Below are positions 1 through 13,023 of a DNA stretch of 64,000 nucleotides, piece by piece. A program made the translations under genes and the position numbers. The stretch lies in the NCBI GenBank assembly GCA_005281725.1, contig SSBO01000007.1:3416402-3480401 (forward strand), in the 5' to 3' direction. How positions within the stretch are numbered: position 1 is the stretch's first letter; each line of letters begins with the position of its first letter. The DNA comes from Wuchereria bancrofti. Taxonomy: Eukaryota; Nematoda; Chromadorea; Rhabditida; Onchocercidae. The notes under the pieces were generated by a model. That model made no database searches, was not told the DNA's origin, and saw nothing but the letters and a program-made list of their open reading frames with translations.

Positions 1-1320
1 AAAAAATGAAAGATAACGTGCGAGAAAAGAAAGAAAATAGTATAGTTAATTAATCATTGTAAATTTGTTTTTTGACTATAATATTCAAATCCATGTTAAC
101 TCAAAAATATTTGTATATCAGAGCAAATGGTAATTAATTTCTTTATCACTTGAGCATAAATCCAGTCCTTGACTGTAAAAACTGTACAGATTGGATTACT
201 ACTGAAACCTAAGCACTTTGCCTGTTAAGCAGCAATAATTTTCTGGAAATAATTTTCCCTAATTCCATTTTATTTTCAAATGGTGCTATGATATGTATAG
301 TTTTTGTTACCGGTGAATTCAGAATTTTGGTGAGAAATTAAACCTTCTTTGTTGCTTCTTGATGTGATCCTAGCATTTTCTTATCTGTTTATTTGTCATT
401 TTCTTGACAAATCTAGATTTTTTGTAATAAACTATACTGTTGAGACTTATTCAAACGAGTCAGTTAATGAAAAGGCTTTCACTTAGTTTCACTTAATTAC
501 TCAGATTTTCTTTTTAATCAATCTTTTACAGCTCCGATGTTAATATGGGAGAAAAAGGAGCTTTGCTCTATATTATGTTTTGTGTTTTTCATGCATGTTT
601 GCATTTCATTTCGTTTTATCGTTTTTATAGCGGCTAGCGAAAGTACTGTTCCATTATTTTTAAAACTTTCGCTTTTTTCCTTTTTTGAAATGTTTTAATT
701 CCGCATGTAACTAAGTGTTGAATTGCAGTGAATTTTGTGTCATCAGTTTTTTGATAAGAAAGTTCTGTTTCGACTACTGATGATGTTAAAATTATTACGT
801 TGAAGTGAATTCCACTCTTTAGCTATGATACTGTGCAATTGCTTTTCTATTTTTTTCAATTTTTTGTCGAAAATGGCATGCTAATATCATAATTAGAAAT
901 GACCAGCTTTCCGAATTGTATTAAATTATTTCTTGATATCATCATGAATCCAGACGATGTGTATGAACTATAATTTATCATAAATTTGTGAGCAAGAAAT
1001 TTGTCTGTTTTCCGAAGTTTTATTTTCAAAATCGCATTGTTGGTACTTTTGATCATATTAGTGTCAATTCTTTTCCGTGTCTCAGTCATGACTAGTTCCT
1101 ATTTCTGTTTCAGTATTAACAAACTTAAAACTAAGGCTAGGTAACGTATTCCGTACATGAAAGGTCAGCTGAAGTTTTAGTGTAGTAAATTTGCTTGAGT
1201 GGATTTTATGATAGATATTTTACGGATATCGTGCAGATATTTCTTTGCTCTTAATCTTTTGACTGCTTGAATATATAAATATCATTTCGCTGTTTGTTTT
1301 CAGTTTCAGATTTAAAAAGT
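1..1320. other. Sequence upstream of the first recognised GTF3C1 coding exon
   Basis: AT-rich with no convincing coding block. A TTTTCAG acceptor at about 1,299-1,305 precedes the first ATG I can use (1,321). This could be an intron of GTF3C1 whose earlier exons lie left of the window, or a promoter/5' UTR with a trans-splice acceptor. The sequence does not decide between them. Confidence 0.5.
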
Positions 1321-4300
1321 ATGGCTCCTGTTACAAAGATTAATCGGAAGCGGAAAAGTAGGGTAGAGCTTCTTGATGAAGTGGAAATCATCAGTATTCA
1401 AGAGAATGAGGCTGGAGATGTGCTTGATAGTGTATCCAGTTCAATAAATACATCTGTAACATTTTCTTATCCATACATTCAGTTCATGTTTGTAAGATTA
1501 AATGTCGAACTATTTAAAAAATATTTAGCAAAATTTGCGAATAAGTTTATATGAATGAATACTAACACTTCCTTCATTTTAGGAGGTTCACGAAGCTTGC
1601 ACCTCTAAAACATATCGTTGCCTTCTGAACATCAATAATAGTAAGTTGATGAAATGATTCAAAATTTGAGGTGATATTTGTATTTCAACCAGAAGTCGGA
1701 TACATTGCACAGGGAGAAATAATGTGATTCTTTGGAAGATCTTATGAATTTGATAGTTTTAGATTTGCTTTACTTTTTAAAAAGTGATCTAATGTTCAGA
1801 AAATGCTTACCTTCCATACAAAGAAGGTGAGTGGTCGCCACTGTTTCTGTATCGTACTCCGTTCGATCTGACACTGGCAGCAATACGGCAGTCTGGTTCT
1901 GAAGGCATAGGGCGTTATGAAATCGGAAAAACTTATGGAATGGATACAACGGCGAAAGCTGGAAATCGTCGAGTCTCAGCAAATATCGTGAATGGAATAA
2001 AATCATTTCCTGATCATTTTGGACAATACCAGAAAATGGAAGGCAAAATCAGATGCATAAAGTGAAGTTTTTATTCTAAATATTGATACGAAAATGTTTA
2101 TATTGTGTAACACTTAAGACTTCTTTTCCAGATATTACTGGAAAGTAGCTGCTCATCCAGAGAGTTTCATTTATCTTTTTAAAAACTGGAAAGAGGTGGT
2201 CGGTGATGATTGTCCGTTTAGGATTGGCGAAGTTTTAAAGTTTCCGAATACTAATTTGAGTACGTTTTTTAAATGTCCCTGTTTTAAATTATAGTAATAG
2301 TCAAATTCTGTTTTTTAAAAAGAATTTTAAACTAAGATTAAAATTTTTTAAGCCAGTTATTCACAGGGCTTTCGATTCAGGCACTTTACGAATGAGTGAT
2401 GTTTCATTGCGACGATTAATTGATATAATGAAAGTTCTAAAGGAACATCGTGTTATTGTAACAATTCATCATTTTATGAAAATTATCACAGATATAGAAC
2501 TTGGATATGGTCTTCGCTATCAGGTGTTTTATGTAATGATTCTTCGACCACTAAAAGTTTTTTTTTTTTTTATTGAAAACAAACAAATATGTGAATACAG
2601 TAGTATTTGAAACTGCTTCAGTTTATTCTCAAGAAAAACAAAACGAGTTAAAATTTTTGTTAAATTCTCTGTTTTTTCTTATCCAAACGTCTTAATGCGT
2701 TGTATGTTTTTTGCAACAACTAATTTCTCCTATCATTTAGATTGATAAAAAGTCTTTATTGAAATGCTTGAAAGCACTTGAAAAGAAGGGCTATTTACAC
2801 ATGTTCCAAACCGTTGTTGTTGAGGAATTCCGGTCGAATAAAGTAAATTTTTATTTTATTAATGTGTTGCTTTTGAATAGCACGGACGTCACTTCTACAA
2901 TTTAAATTTCTTTATTTAAATGAGGAGTCGAATTGATTGGCAGAAGCACTTGGATACGTAAATACCATTGAATTTTGAATTGAATAAAAGATATTTCCTA
3001 TATAAATTGAATAAAATATGTTTCAATTTTAGATTTTGGTTATCACTGAAAGTGATATAGTTAAAGCGTCACATCCAGAAGTGGAAGCAGCTATTCGCGT
3101 AACGATCAGTGAATATAATGAAAGGGGACGTGTATTTCCACATGGGCAGTTGAGGTTTGTTATAAGAGATGCACGAGTTTTGCAGATTTACTGCTCCAGT
3201 TATTTGGAAATATCTGCGTATTATTTTTGCTGTTTCTTGTCTTTCTTTTTCCAGCCCAATTTTCTCTTTTTATCCACTTTGTTCTTTGCATGTTAAACGA
3301 GTTGAAATTTCATTCAAAAATTTTCAAGTACTAAATGCTTTTTCGAGTGCTGTTTAAATGCTATTTACCAAAGGCTCGCTATATGTGCAAGCCTTTGGTA
3401 AAGAATTTTTTTTTTCAAATTATATATAGTGATTTATAATACAGTGTTAATTTAAAAAAAGTAGAGAGTTTAAAAAATCATTTTGCAGACTCAGTCATAA
3501 GAAATCAGAAAAAGATGGTGAGAAATCATCTGACTTCACCTTGGAAGATGCTGTAAGTACTTTTTCTTATATATTCTTTAACAAAGTAAATATCGTAACA
3601 ACACGCTACTTCCATTTTTGTTATAAATTTCACACATCTGATTGTCCTTCTTCATTTCCAAGTTTGCTTCCTAATCATATTGAAAAGATGGTTAACAATA
3701 ATGACTATCATTTGCAAGGTATGTTACAAATGAATAATTCCAAAGTGGACAGTTTTTCTTTTTTTTTTTCTTTATAAGCATGTTCAGTCAGTGAAAATCA
3801 TAATTTATGAAAGGTAATGAACTTGTGTGAAAATAATAATTATGACACACCGAAAATAATAATGGTTCTCTGAAAAAAATTGTTGATTGCAGTGTTATTG
3901 ATTGACATAATCTAATGAATGGTACTGCAGGAAATTCTTGAAAATGACAGTTTAAAAGAAATGACGGTTGATAAAAGATTGGCAATGTTTCGATTGCAAA
4001 TGATGCGACGCTTATCTATCATTTTTCCTGAGCAACAATGTTATGTATGAAATTTACTGGTCTTACATTTGTTGTATTGGCAGCAGAATTACTAATGACA
4101 GCTTTTTTAATGCCTCAAGAAATACGTTTGTTTATGATGAAGTATTTCTTTTATAGCTTTTCTTGAATATTTGTTAACATACTAGTAAATCTATCTATTA
4201 AGCTTAAGACTTTGGTTATTAATACCAATTATGAAGGAGGCTTGTGATCAAATGTTTGTCTCATTCAGCTTGTAAAAAGAATTATCTAAAAATTTGAAAA

Positions 4301-7300
4301 ATGTTGTTTCGACTGTGAATATTTTTGAAAATTCGTCTTTTCCAAACACTTATTTCAAATATATTTCCTGTTTTATTTTGTTTTTGACTAACAATGGACT
4401 AAAATCCAGGAATTCAAAAACATAAGTTGAACCCGAAACATCACTTTTGAGAAGCAGGATTAGTTCAGGATGAAAGTTTGATGTTTTCTTTAAATTTTTT
4501 TCGGATAAATAAGCTAAGCTTTCACCAACGCTAATGTTTATATTTTTTTGCCAGAATAGAATCAAATTACTTTCCGTTGAAAATTATCGTAAAAAATTAT
4601 ATGACAAGTTGTGATTTCCTTCCTCTCGTAACTTCCTTGTATATTTTATTTTGTATTTCATTAGTGTTAAATTTGCATGTATTTGCAGAATACTGTAGAA
4701 ACTCACTTCGAACTTCAACCGCCAGATATCAACTGTGAAACAGGAATCATTCTCCCACAGACTGAATGTAGAGGTGAAAATGCAGTTTCAGTGGATGAAA
4801 GTAGCTCAGCTAGTGAGAAGATACTATTGAACACTCGATTACCCAGTGATATGTATGGTCAACAAAATAAAATGATTCGATGTTGTATAATACATCAGTT
4901 AGTCTGGCACTGCTTGTACGGATTGCCGCAAGGAACAAAGCCGAATGTATGGGAGAGGTGAATGGATTTTCACTGTTCTGGATTGTTATTACCGCTGCAA
5001 GTGTACTTGCATAAGTTTGCCTCTTATTGATGCTGCTATGTAGGCACCTCACCTTCCAATGTAAATTCAGGAAAATTCCTTAAAGATGTAAATTCTTTAA
5101 AATATGGGTCACAATATATGAAATATTAAATTGGATTTTGGAACTTGAAACCAATTTTCTATAAAATGAAATCGTATATTTCCTTTATATGAATATGTAA
5201 CTTGACCTTGGAGTATTCTTATATACTGAGTGGAAATTTTTAACTACATTTGGAAATAAATTTAAAATTTTACATTATATTTTAGATATACTGGAGTACG
5301 CGCAGTTTTGTGTGTTTTTAAATTTATGTTTTCTATGACAATATTCAGCTTAACAATTTCACACCTATATTTGTTATAACTAACTAGCAGTTCTAATAAA
5401 ATAGGGTGATTTATAAAATTGTGAAAATACCAACATCAGTTAATATTTAGCATAATATTCAGTTTGCTAATTTCCAAATGAGGATTTCTTTGGGAAAATT
5501 ATGGATTTTCCCATTGATTTACTAATTTATTTATTGATTTCCATTAATTTATCAATTTATTCCACTGACTATTGAATTTCACTCCGCTGTCAATCCTACT
5601 TTCAATTTCCGTTGTTTGCTTATGTTAGTACATATAGATTTCCACCTTATCAAGCGCCTGGACCGGGAATGCCAGTCAGCCAGTGTCCGGTTTATGTAGA
5701 TGATGAATCCCCATATCGTTTCGTGCCACCGATACCTCCACATCAGGATTTACCACATGGATGGTTCTTATTGCAAGATTTGATAAATGTGTTGCCATTA
5801 TCGATCTATGTGTTGTTTGTGAATATGAAGAATAAGGTAACTTAATTTTAAAATTCCCTATAAAATTTTCATTTCCACATTTCTATCCTTTATTTTCTAA
5901 TCTTTACAAAAAAATTGATCAGTCAGATCATCATTCTTTATCATGTTGAATTAATTATAGGTTGAAGTAATTGAGTCCTATTTGAGGGATCCAATCTTAC
6001 GTCATATGTTAATCACTGACCTTCCAATAAATATACGTGTGAAGTTATTGAGTAATAAAAAGGCCGTTCTGCAGGTATGATAATATGAAAATTTAGAAGC
6101 GCATGACTAATCAATGCATTTTCATCTGCATTATTAATCAATACTTACTATTTTGCGTTATTTTTATCAGTTTGAACTTAAATTCTCATAAGTTTGTTTA
6201 ATTATAACCGCAATTTCTCAGTCTTTGATTTTTCAGCTGGAGCATATTTTGCTTACTTTGTGTGGTTTCGGATTGGCGAGAGTTGGTCCGACTGTAGATG
6301 CAAAAAAAGTAACAAATACAGAACTGGTAAGTTTTTTTTTCCTTAAAAAATTTGAACTGTAATCTATGCTTGAACCTCTAAGCTTCCTCATTCTTTAGCA
6401 ATATTTCTACCTGGCTCGCGGTGGTTATTTACGCGATACGAGTACTTCGCAGAAAGGATACTGTCGTGTATCAATGCCAATCGATCAGTACACCAAATAT
6501 GAATATATCTTCGACACATTGGATGTATGTTTGGAGAAATTTAATGATTTCCCAAGTAAAATGCAGCGAAATTGATGGGCTCAAATCCAAATTTCATATT
6601 TTAATCATTTTCTTATACTAACGATAGAATTAAGCACCATTTTTGATATGATCTTTTAATTTTTAAATTCAGTCATTTATAGGATGTAATCTATTATTGG
6701 CATCATCTGCGAGCAATTGTGCAAAGCACACCGTTATCGTTTAGAATGGAAACATCGGTTAATTTTTCTTTTTTCCTCGACTTTTCCTTGCATTTGGTTT
6801 TATCAGTACTTTTGTCAAATTCATGAGCGCTTCTGATTTTTCGGCGAAACGTTGTGTTGTGTTCTTAAACTTCATTTCAAATTTTAGAGCGCTGAAATGT
6901 TTTTCTAAACTGAATAAATTTCCATAAATCTGTAGCAGTTTTTTGCACTTAAAACAGATATGAAGTAAGAAAACAAAGAATACAAAATAGCATCGAGTCC
7001 GTAGTTACGGGTTCATTAAATTCATTTTCAGTTTTCTTACTAAACTGCAGAGCATATTTTGTGTAATTTTCAGCAGGAAGATGTGCGGCTGTACAAGAAA
7101 TATACAATTGGAATGTTCGATCGGTCTCAAATTGTAAAACCTTTTGAAGATGTATGCACAACTTTTTCACCTGTTTTGCCTCATGATGGTTGCGCAGGTT
7201 TTGACTCCTCGTTTTTTATGTAAGTTCATTTCTTTAGATGGGCTTGATCAGAGTTTATTCACTGTTAGAAACAGCGGAAAATTATAAATGGGATTGAAAT

Positions 7301-10300
7301 CATTAATATATGGTTGCTGAGAAATATGAGCTGATCCTTCAATAAAGACTTAGAAAAAAAACAATCTTTTATTGTTTTTCTTTCATCTGACAAAACATAA
7401 GCAGTTATTATTAAATGTAATAGTATGCAATGCGCAGCCTCGCAGCCTGTTTCAGCAGCATCATCATTTATGAAGTTTTATTTAGTTGATTTGCTTTAGC
7501 TTGATTTTAGTTGTATCATTATCAACTATGCTTTTGCAGACATTTGAGAAGACACTGGGACGTCAGTCCTCGACCGATTGAATTTATCAGCTGGTTTTTG
7601 CATGAATGGCGCCGAGCAACTGAAAAAACGAAGTCCTTTGTTGAGTCGCGAGTAAAGAATTATCAGAATTCGTGGAATTCTTATTTCAGAGCTTTAGTAC
7701 CACCAGATAGTGGCATCTTTCGAAGGTGCGAGTTTCAAGTTCATGTTTTCTCCCTAGTCTCTCTGGAAGAACGTGATATCTTAAACTCTTATTTTTATTC
7801 CAGAAAGTTTTCTTATCAGTTAAAAAGGATAAAGCATAGCTATTTTCCAAAAACTAATGAATTATTCATGTTCTTAACCATTTCGTAACAAGGTAGACAA
7901 GTAATTGATTGTCTTTCGTTTCCTTTATGCCTTGTTTTTATTATTTTTTATTCAGCGACCTTAAAGAAAAACTAAAAAAACTATTCATAATTTGGGATTA
8001 AAAATCGGAATTTTTTGCCTCGTTTGATAAATTAGAATTGAATTTGGTGAGACATCCAAACTTTAAGTAAACTTATGTTTTTTTATAGAACAGCCAGTGA
8101 GAATCATGCATTGGTACGAGCAAATCCTGGTTCTCTTGGTCGTAAAAGTAGCTATTATGGTTCGAAGTCATTGAAAGGAAAGAAGAAGCGTCCATATGAT
8201 GAAGTTGACATTATTTCAGAGCAACGTCGTGTGCATTTGAGAAACAGATTTACTTCACTAGAACGCAATATGGTAATTTTTGTAAAAGTTTTTATGTTTT
8301 TAATTGAAATTTTTTTTTTTATACGAAAGCAAAACAATGAATGTATCATTTCGGACTTATAAGAATTTCTTTTTCAGTTGATCCTTATTCGAGCCGTTGG
8401 CTTTTTTTTGAATCCGATGTATCGCTTCTGGTTGGAACCTGCTGTTCTGCGAGATATTATGCATGAAAATGTTCAAGTACTATTTATTTACAATGATTAT
8501 AGTGTTATTTACACCGCTACTGCTCAAGTCGTTCAGGACGGTTTTTTGCAAATACTTGTTTGCTATCACAATTGAACTAGCAATGAAATAATTTAGATAT
8601 TCTTTTTCCGTATATTTTTTGACGTTCTAGGAAGCGCGTTCGAAAACAGTACAGAGTTTAATGGCAGCTGGAGTTCGTGAAATGAAGCGAGCTGAACGTG
8701 TAACATATTTGCAGCGGATTGTCAAAAATTTGTCTTCATTCAAGGTTTGGTTTTATTGGTATTGTATTTTCTAAAAAATGAAATGTTATTAATAGGTTTG
8801 ATATTGTTTGGTTTCGAAATCACGCAGGAAGTTTTCAGGAAATGAGGGCCTTAAGAAGCCAGCTTGCTTTTCATCCAATTTCGGATTCAGCTTTGAAGAA
8901 GAAATTCTTTATTGAGGCTTTCAATAAGGCGAAACAATTGTTATTTATGTAATTCAAATTTTTTCATATATAATTTTTTTTTTTCAGAAGCAAATATAGT
9001 TTTTCAAAAAAAAAAAATTACTTCGAAAACTGATCAAAAGTTTTAATTAGAGTCTAACCCCATTAAGAAATGTAAGTTTATATGTTTAAGGGAATCGGAA
9101 AAATTGCCGAAAATCAGCGAGGATGATGAATCATTCGAGAAATTTATAAACATTGGTAAAATAAACATATCCACAGAAGTGCAAAAAACTTTGGCAGTGC
9201 CGATGCGATCGCAGAAACCGAAGGATCCAAATCAGATTCGTCACTGCGTTGCTTTCAACGTTGTTGTGGTACGCAGTTCTTATTACTATTACTTTGTTAT
9301 ATTTTTTATCTCAGAAGACAGACTATTTCCATAATAAAACTTTTGAGGAAGTAAGAATTCAATTTTTAAATTATTTTGCTACTTGGTTTCTTTAGTAAAA
9401 ACAACTTTTTAAAAACTTTAATGAAAGTTTTTAAAGAAGCAAATCTTAAAATGATTGAGTTTTGGAAAATGAGAATCATTAGAACAATTGGAAATTTTTA
9501 TCTCAAAGAGTTTTCTTTATCTTTTTTACCGATTGAAATATTTCAAAGTATTCAAAGCGTATTTTCAGGGGGCTTTGATAAGTGAGCAGGATTTAACAGA
9601 TAAAAGTATGGAGTATATTTTTGAGAAGTTGGGAGTTCCAGCTGTTACACGGATACTCGAACAGCTTCGCATTGATGGCCTTATCACCAGACAACGATTC
9701 CCTATTGAAGATTCAAAATTTTCTTGGAAAAGCCAAGCAACATTATCATTCAAGTAAATTTGAGTAGTTTTAGTGGTGGGTGCTATTAGTATTCGTATTG
9801 GTGTGGAAATTTAACATCAAAAATGAAAATATCTTTTAGCTTCCGACACTTTTTCAATCATCGTTTCCATCCGGACATGTTGGAGCAACTTATTGGATCC
9901 AGCGGAAAAATGGAACGTGGCACAGAATTTTCGGCCGATGATGACAGTGCTGGTACTGTTGCAGCTGCTACTAGATGCTTCTATGCAGGAGTAAACTGAA
10001 ATACTTATTTTTCGATAATTTAAAATTTTGTGAGATTAACATTACTGAAATCTTTAGAAGTAGTTTCGTTCACCGCTGCAGGAACTTCCTTGTTAGCATA
10101 TCGTTTTTAACTGGAAACTTCGTATTCTGAATCTTACTGTGCTGTTGAAGCCGGTTATATCAAAGGTTATTAAAAATATTGCTTTTTTTTCTTAATTAAA
10201 TTTTTTAGCCAGCGCTGAAAATAATTATGGATGATAATGTATTGGAATGTTTCGATGCGTCTTCTCAAGAAGTGAGTTACAAGTTTATGGTTACAGGGTT

Positions 10301-12701
10301 TCAATTATTAAGGTAAATAATGAGAATGTGAAAATCAACATCATATCTCTCTCCCTTACGGTACATTGTTGTTTTATTTACTTTTATTACTGACATCTCT
10401 TATAGTCCCGATGGCTAACCAACCAATTTGTTCAAGAGGGTAGTCATTTTCTTTATTACTGTTCACTCTTATAATTTCCAAGATGGTCTCAAAATTTATT
10501 CAATGAACTAAGAAGTAAATTTATATTAACTAAGAAATTTCCTATTTGTATTGTACATTATGATTGTTTGAAAATTGCTGCAAATTTGTTTCAGTCTACA
10601 GGTTTTAACTTATGTTTATAACCGCGAAAATTTTAAGCAAATCGTGAACGCCACTAAACAGCTACGGTATTTGGAATCGGCGGATTTGCATTTGGAACGG
10701 ATAACAGTGAAACCTGAAGGAGATTACACACCGTGTGATATTCCTGATTTGCAGCAGATTTTAAATTCACTAAAGCAAATTTACTCGTCAGAAATGATAA
10801 GGAACGCTAATTTCGATGATTATTTAATGTTACAATCGACTTCCTCGCGTTCGTTTCTACGTCGAATTCACACAGCAATAAAAGAATCGAAATTTATTGG
10901 GATGTCGATTGAAGAGTTAACAGTGAGCATTTGAAATCAAAAAGTTTAAAGGTGATCAGATTTTGAGAAAGATTAAATTCCGGCTTTGAGACTTCTCGCA
11001 GTTTCGGGAATTTTCTGGCCATAGTTTTGAATTTTGAAGTATATTTTCAATATTCTAGTTACTTTAATTTTTGTCGCACTGCAGTATTCTCTGGGAATTA
11101 TCTTATGTTTGCTTTTTAACTTCAGATAGTTTTAAAAAACACTGGTTCAGTGGTAAGTTTGGCTGTGCAACAAATGGTAGGAGATTCACAGTTGGTAACT
11201 GTTGGTGTTGATACGGTAAGGTATGTACTCCCAGCCTACAGTGACTGTTGGCTTGTTCCTTATGGGAAACTTGTCTATGTACCAGCTCCTTGGTTTACTC
11301 CATGTGGTGAAATTTATGCACCTGCTGTGAGGTACGTGTTTGATAACTTGTTCTAAAGATTTTCGAACGAAATCTGCTATGTGAATAGTTTCAAGGACTT
11401 TTTTAATTTGATTTCGAATTGTAATATTTTCTCATTTTGGAAAGTGTTTTTATTATCTTCATTCTCTTAGTTTCATTTTGTTGGCCTAGCTAAAACGGTT
11501 TAGCAGATTTTTAATCCTTATTTGTTTTATAGCTTTATATAAATGTGAAGAATAGTTGTCTGTAAGTCTATAAGGTTGGCAGTAAGAAGATCTTTTAAGG
11601 TGGATGGCAGAAGGTGTCTTGTTCTCGATCATTAGTCGTCCTGGATGTCCTATTGATGATTTGAAAAGACACTTCGCATATGTTTTGCAACCACGAATGT
11701 TGCTGGAAATGATTCGAATCTTGGAACTATGCAGTTGCATTCGTATTCAAAAGTTAACTTCTAGGACATTCAGAAGAAGATCTGTGTTTGAAAATGGTGA
11801 ATTTTGAACCTCATTATGTTCCATTATTCAAGAAGTCGGGTTGTCTGTTAATTTTAAAATGATATTTCAACTCATTTCAATTAAATTATGGGAATAGCTA
11901 GCTTCTACATGATGCTAAGTTTTATGCTATTGTAAAATTTAAAGGAATCTTATCAAGGTTGGTAGTTTGCGAAAATTGACCACGTTTTTCTATATTGGTT
12001 GATCAAATCTAGTTTTCAGCATTAAATGTCACTTGCTTTTCTAATTAAAAGATTTATTTTGCTTATGACGAATAGATTAATTCATGGTATGCGTCTCCCA
12101 ATCAAAATAATTTACAATTTTTTACAATTTTGTAACGCTGAAGGGCATATTTTGGATGGAATTGTGAAGTTGGATAAACATTTATTGAAAAGAGAAACAT
12201 ATAATGTAGGCGAATATATGAAATAATGAATATATGGAAATATTAGAAGAAAAATACATATACAGTTGAATTCTGTGTTCAATATTATAGTGTAATTTCT
12301 ATCGCACTACAGTTTCTTTGGAAGAATCCATCGTGTGTTTTAATTTTAAATAATTTTAAAAAATAGTAGTTGAGTCCTGCGTTTGGCGAATGTATAAAAG
12401 GATTTGCTGAAAAGAGGAACATATTCTTATTCAGAAATTAATTTTCAGAATATTCAAAAGAAAGTATATGTTTGAAAATAGTGAATTCTGAACTTAGAAA
12501 AAACTAATATTTAAGCTGTGATTAGGAACTTACTTGATACCATATGTATATTTACCAACTTCTTATTCAGTCCAAATGGAAGTGGAAGGAGATGTATTTT
12601 ATGTGTCTGCGACCAAAAATGCAATGGAACAATTTTCACGAATATTTGGCACAATACCACAACCTGCAATTCTTAAATCGACTCGACCAGAAGACATTTA
12701 A
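1321..12701 (+). CDS. GTF3C1: General transcription factor 3C polypeptide 1 (TFIIIC largest subunit, B-box binding), about 30 exons
   Basis: TFIIIC220 binds the B box of tRNA-type promoters and recruits TFIIIB for RNA polymerase III; it is nuclear. Early exons read 1321-1455, 1583-1640, 1800-2060, 2133-2259, 2381-2522; the last is 12571-12701 (TAA). The translation follows human GTF3C1 in order: a winged-helix block at 1800-2260; a helix-rich block at 2381-2850; a short HQLVWHCLYGLP segment near 4900; the highly similar YVDDESPYRFVPPIP block at 5690 followed by GWFLLQDLINVLPLSIY; a DSSFYGHLRR-like block at 7190-7700; and a C-terminal SIISRPGCP...YVLQP block at 11620 matching the human 'MTRPGIP...GVLQP' region. 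I estimate about 1,450-1,500 codons in the window; human is about 2,100. The human N-terminal 400 residues have no counterpart here, so the start is either upstream or truly shorter. Exon boundaries between 3,400 and 12,500 were not all checked for phase. Confidence 0.9.
12278..12495 (+). repeat. Decayed partial duplicate of GTF3C1 3' sequence inside its own last intron(s)
   Basis: 12278-12377 resembles 11048-11150 (shared TCAATATT..TAGT, TCGCACTRCAG, TTTTAAAAAA in the same order). 12432-12495 resembles 11750-11815 (shared TATTCA.AA.TTAA, TATGTTTGAAAAT/TGTGTTTGAAAAT, GTGAATT.TGAAC). The second copy lacks the coding exon at about 11127-11330 that lies between these blocks in the first copy. 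It is therefore an internally deleted relic and is not expected to code. Confidence 0.6.
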
Positions 12702-13023
12702 CTGCCAGTTCGAGTTATGTAACCCTACTTTTATCTATTTTGTTCCCTTGCTCATCCTTTAATTTCCTTTTCGAGTTCACGAAATCATGTTTCTCACCTA
12801 AAGAAGTTCAGCTGTAACATTGCAATTTAGTAAAGTGGTTAAATCAACTCTGCTCATCTATATTTATTGATTGAATGGTTTTTCTGTATTTTTCTTTAAG
12901 AATGACAAAGGAGTAAGGAGAATCGAGGTTCATACCCAAACCGGTCGTTATTAATGTTTCCTGTCTCTATGATGTTCTTTTTTTGAGTTCTTTTCTTGTA
13001 TCTTCCCCTTTTTGTTTCTGCAG
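12702..13023. other. Gap between GTF3C1 and the next gene
   Basis: No coding block that I can support. The stretch contains pyrimidine-rich tracts ending in CTGCAG at 13,018-13,023, the acceptor of the next gene's first recognised exon. Confidence 0.4.

Noticed and set aside
12034..12226. Additional GTF3C1 exon
   Set aside because: An open frame exists (GHILDGIVKLDKHLLKR) but I found no acceptor/donor pair that joins both neighbours, and it lies in the duplicated, decayed part of the gene.
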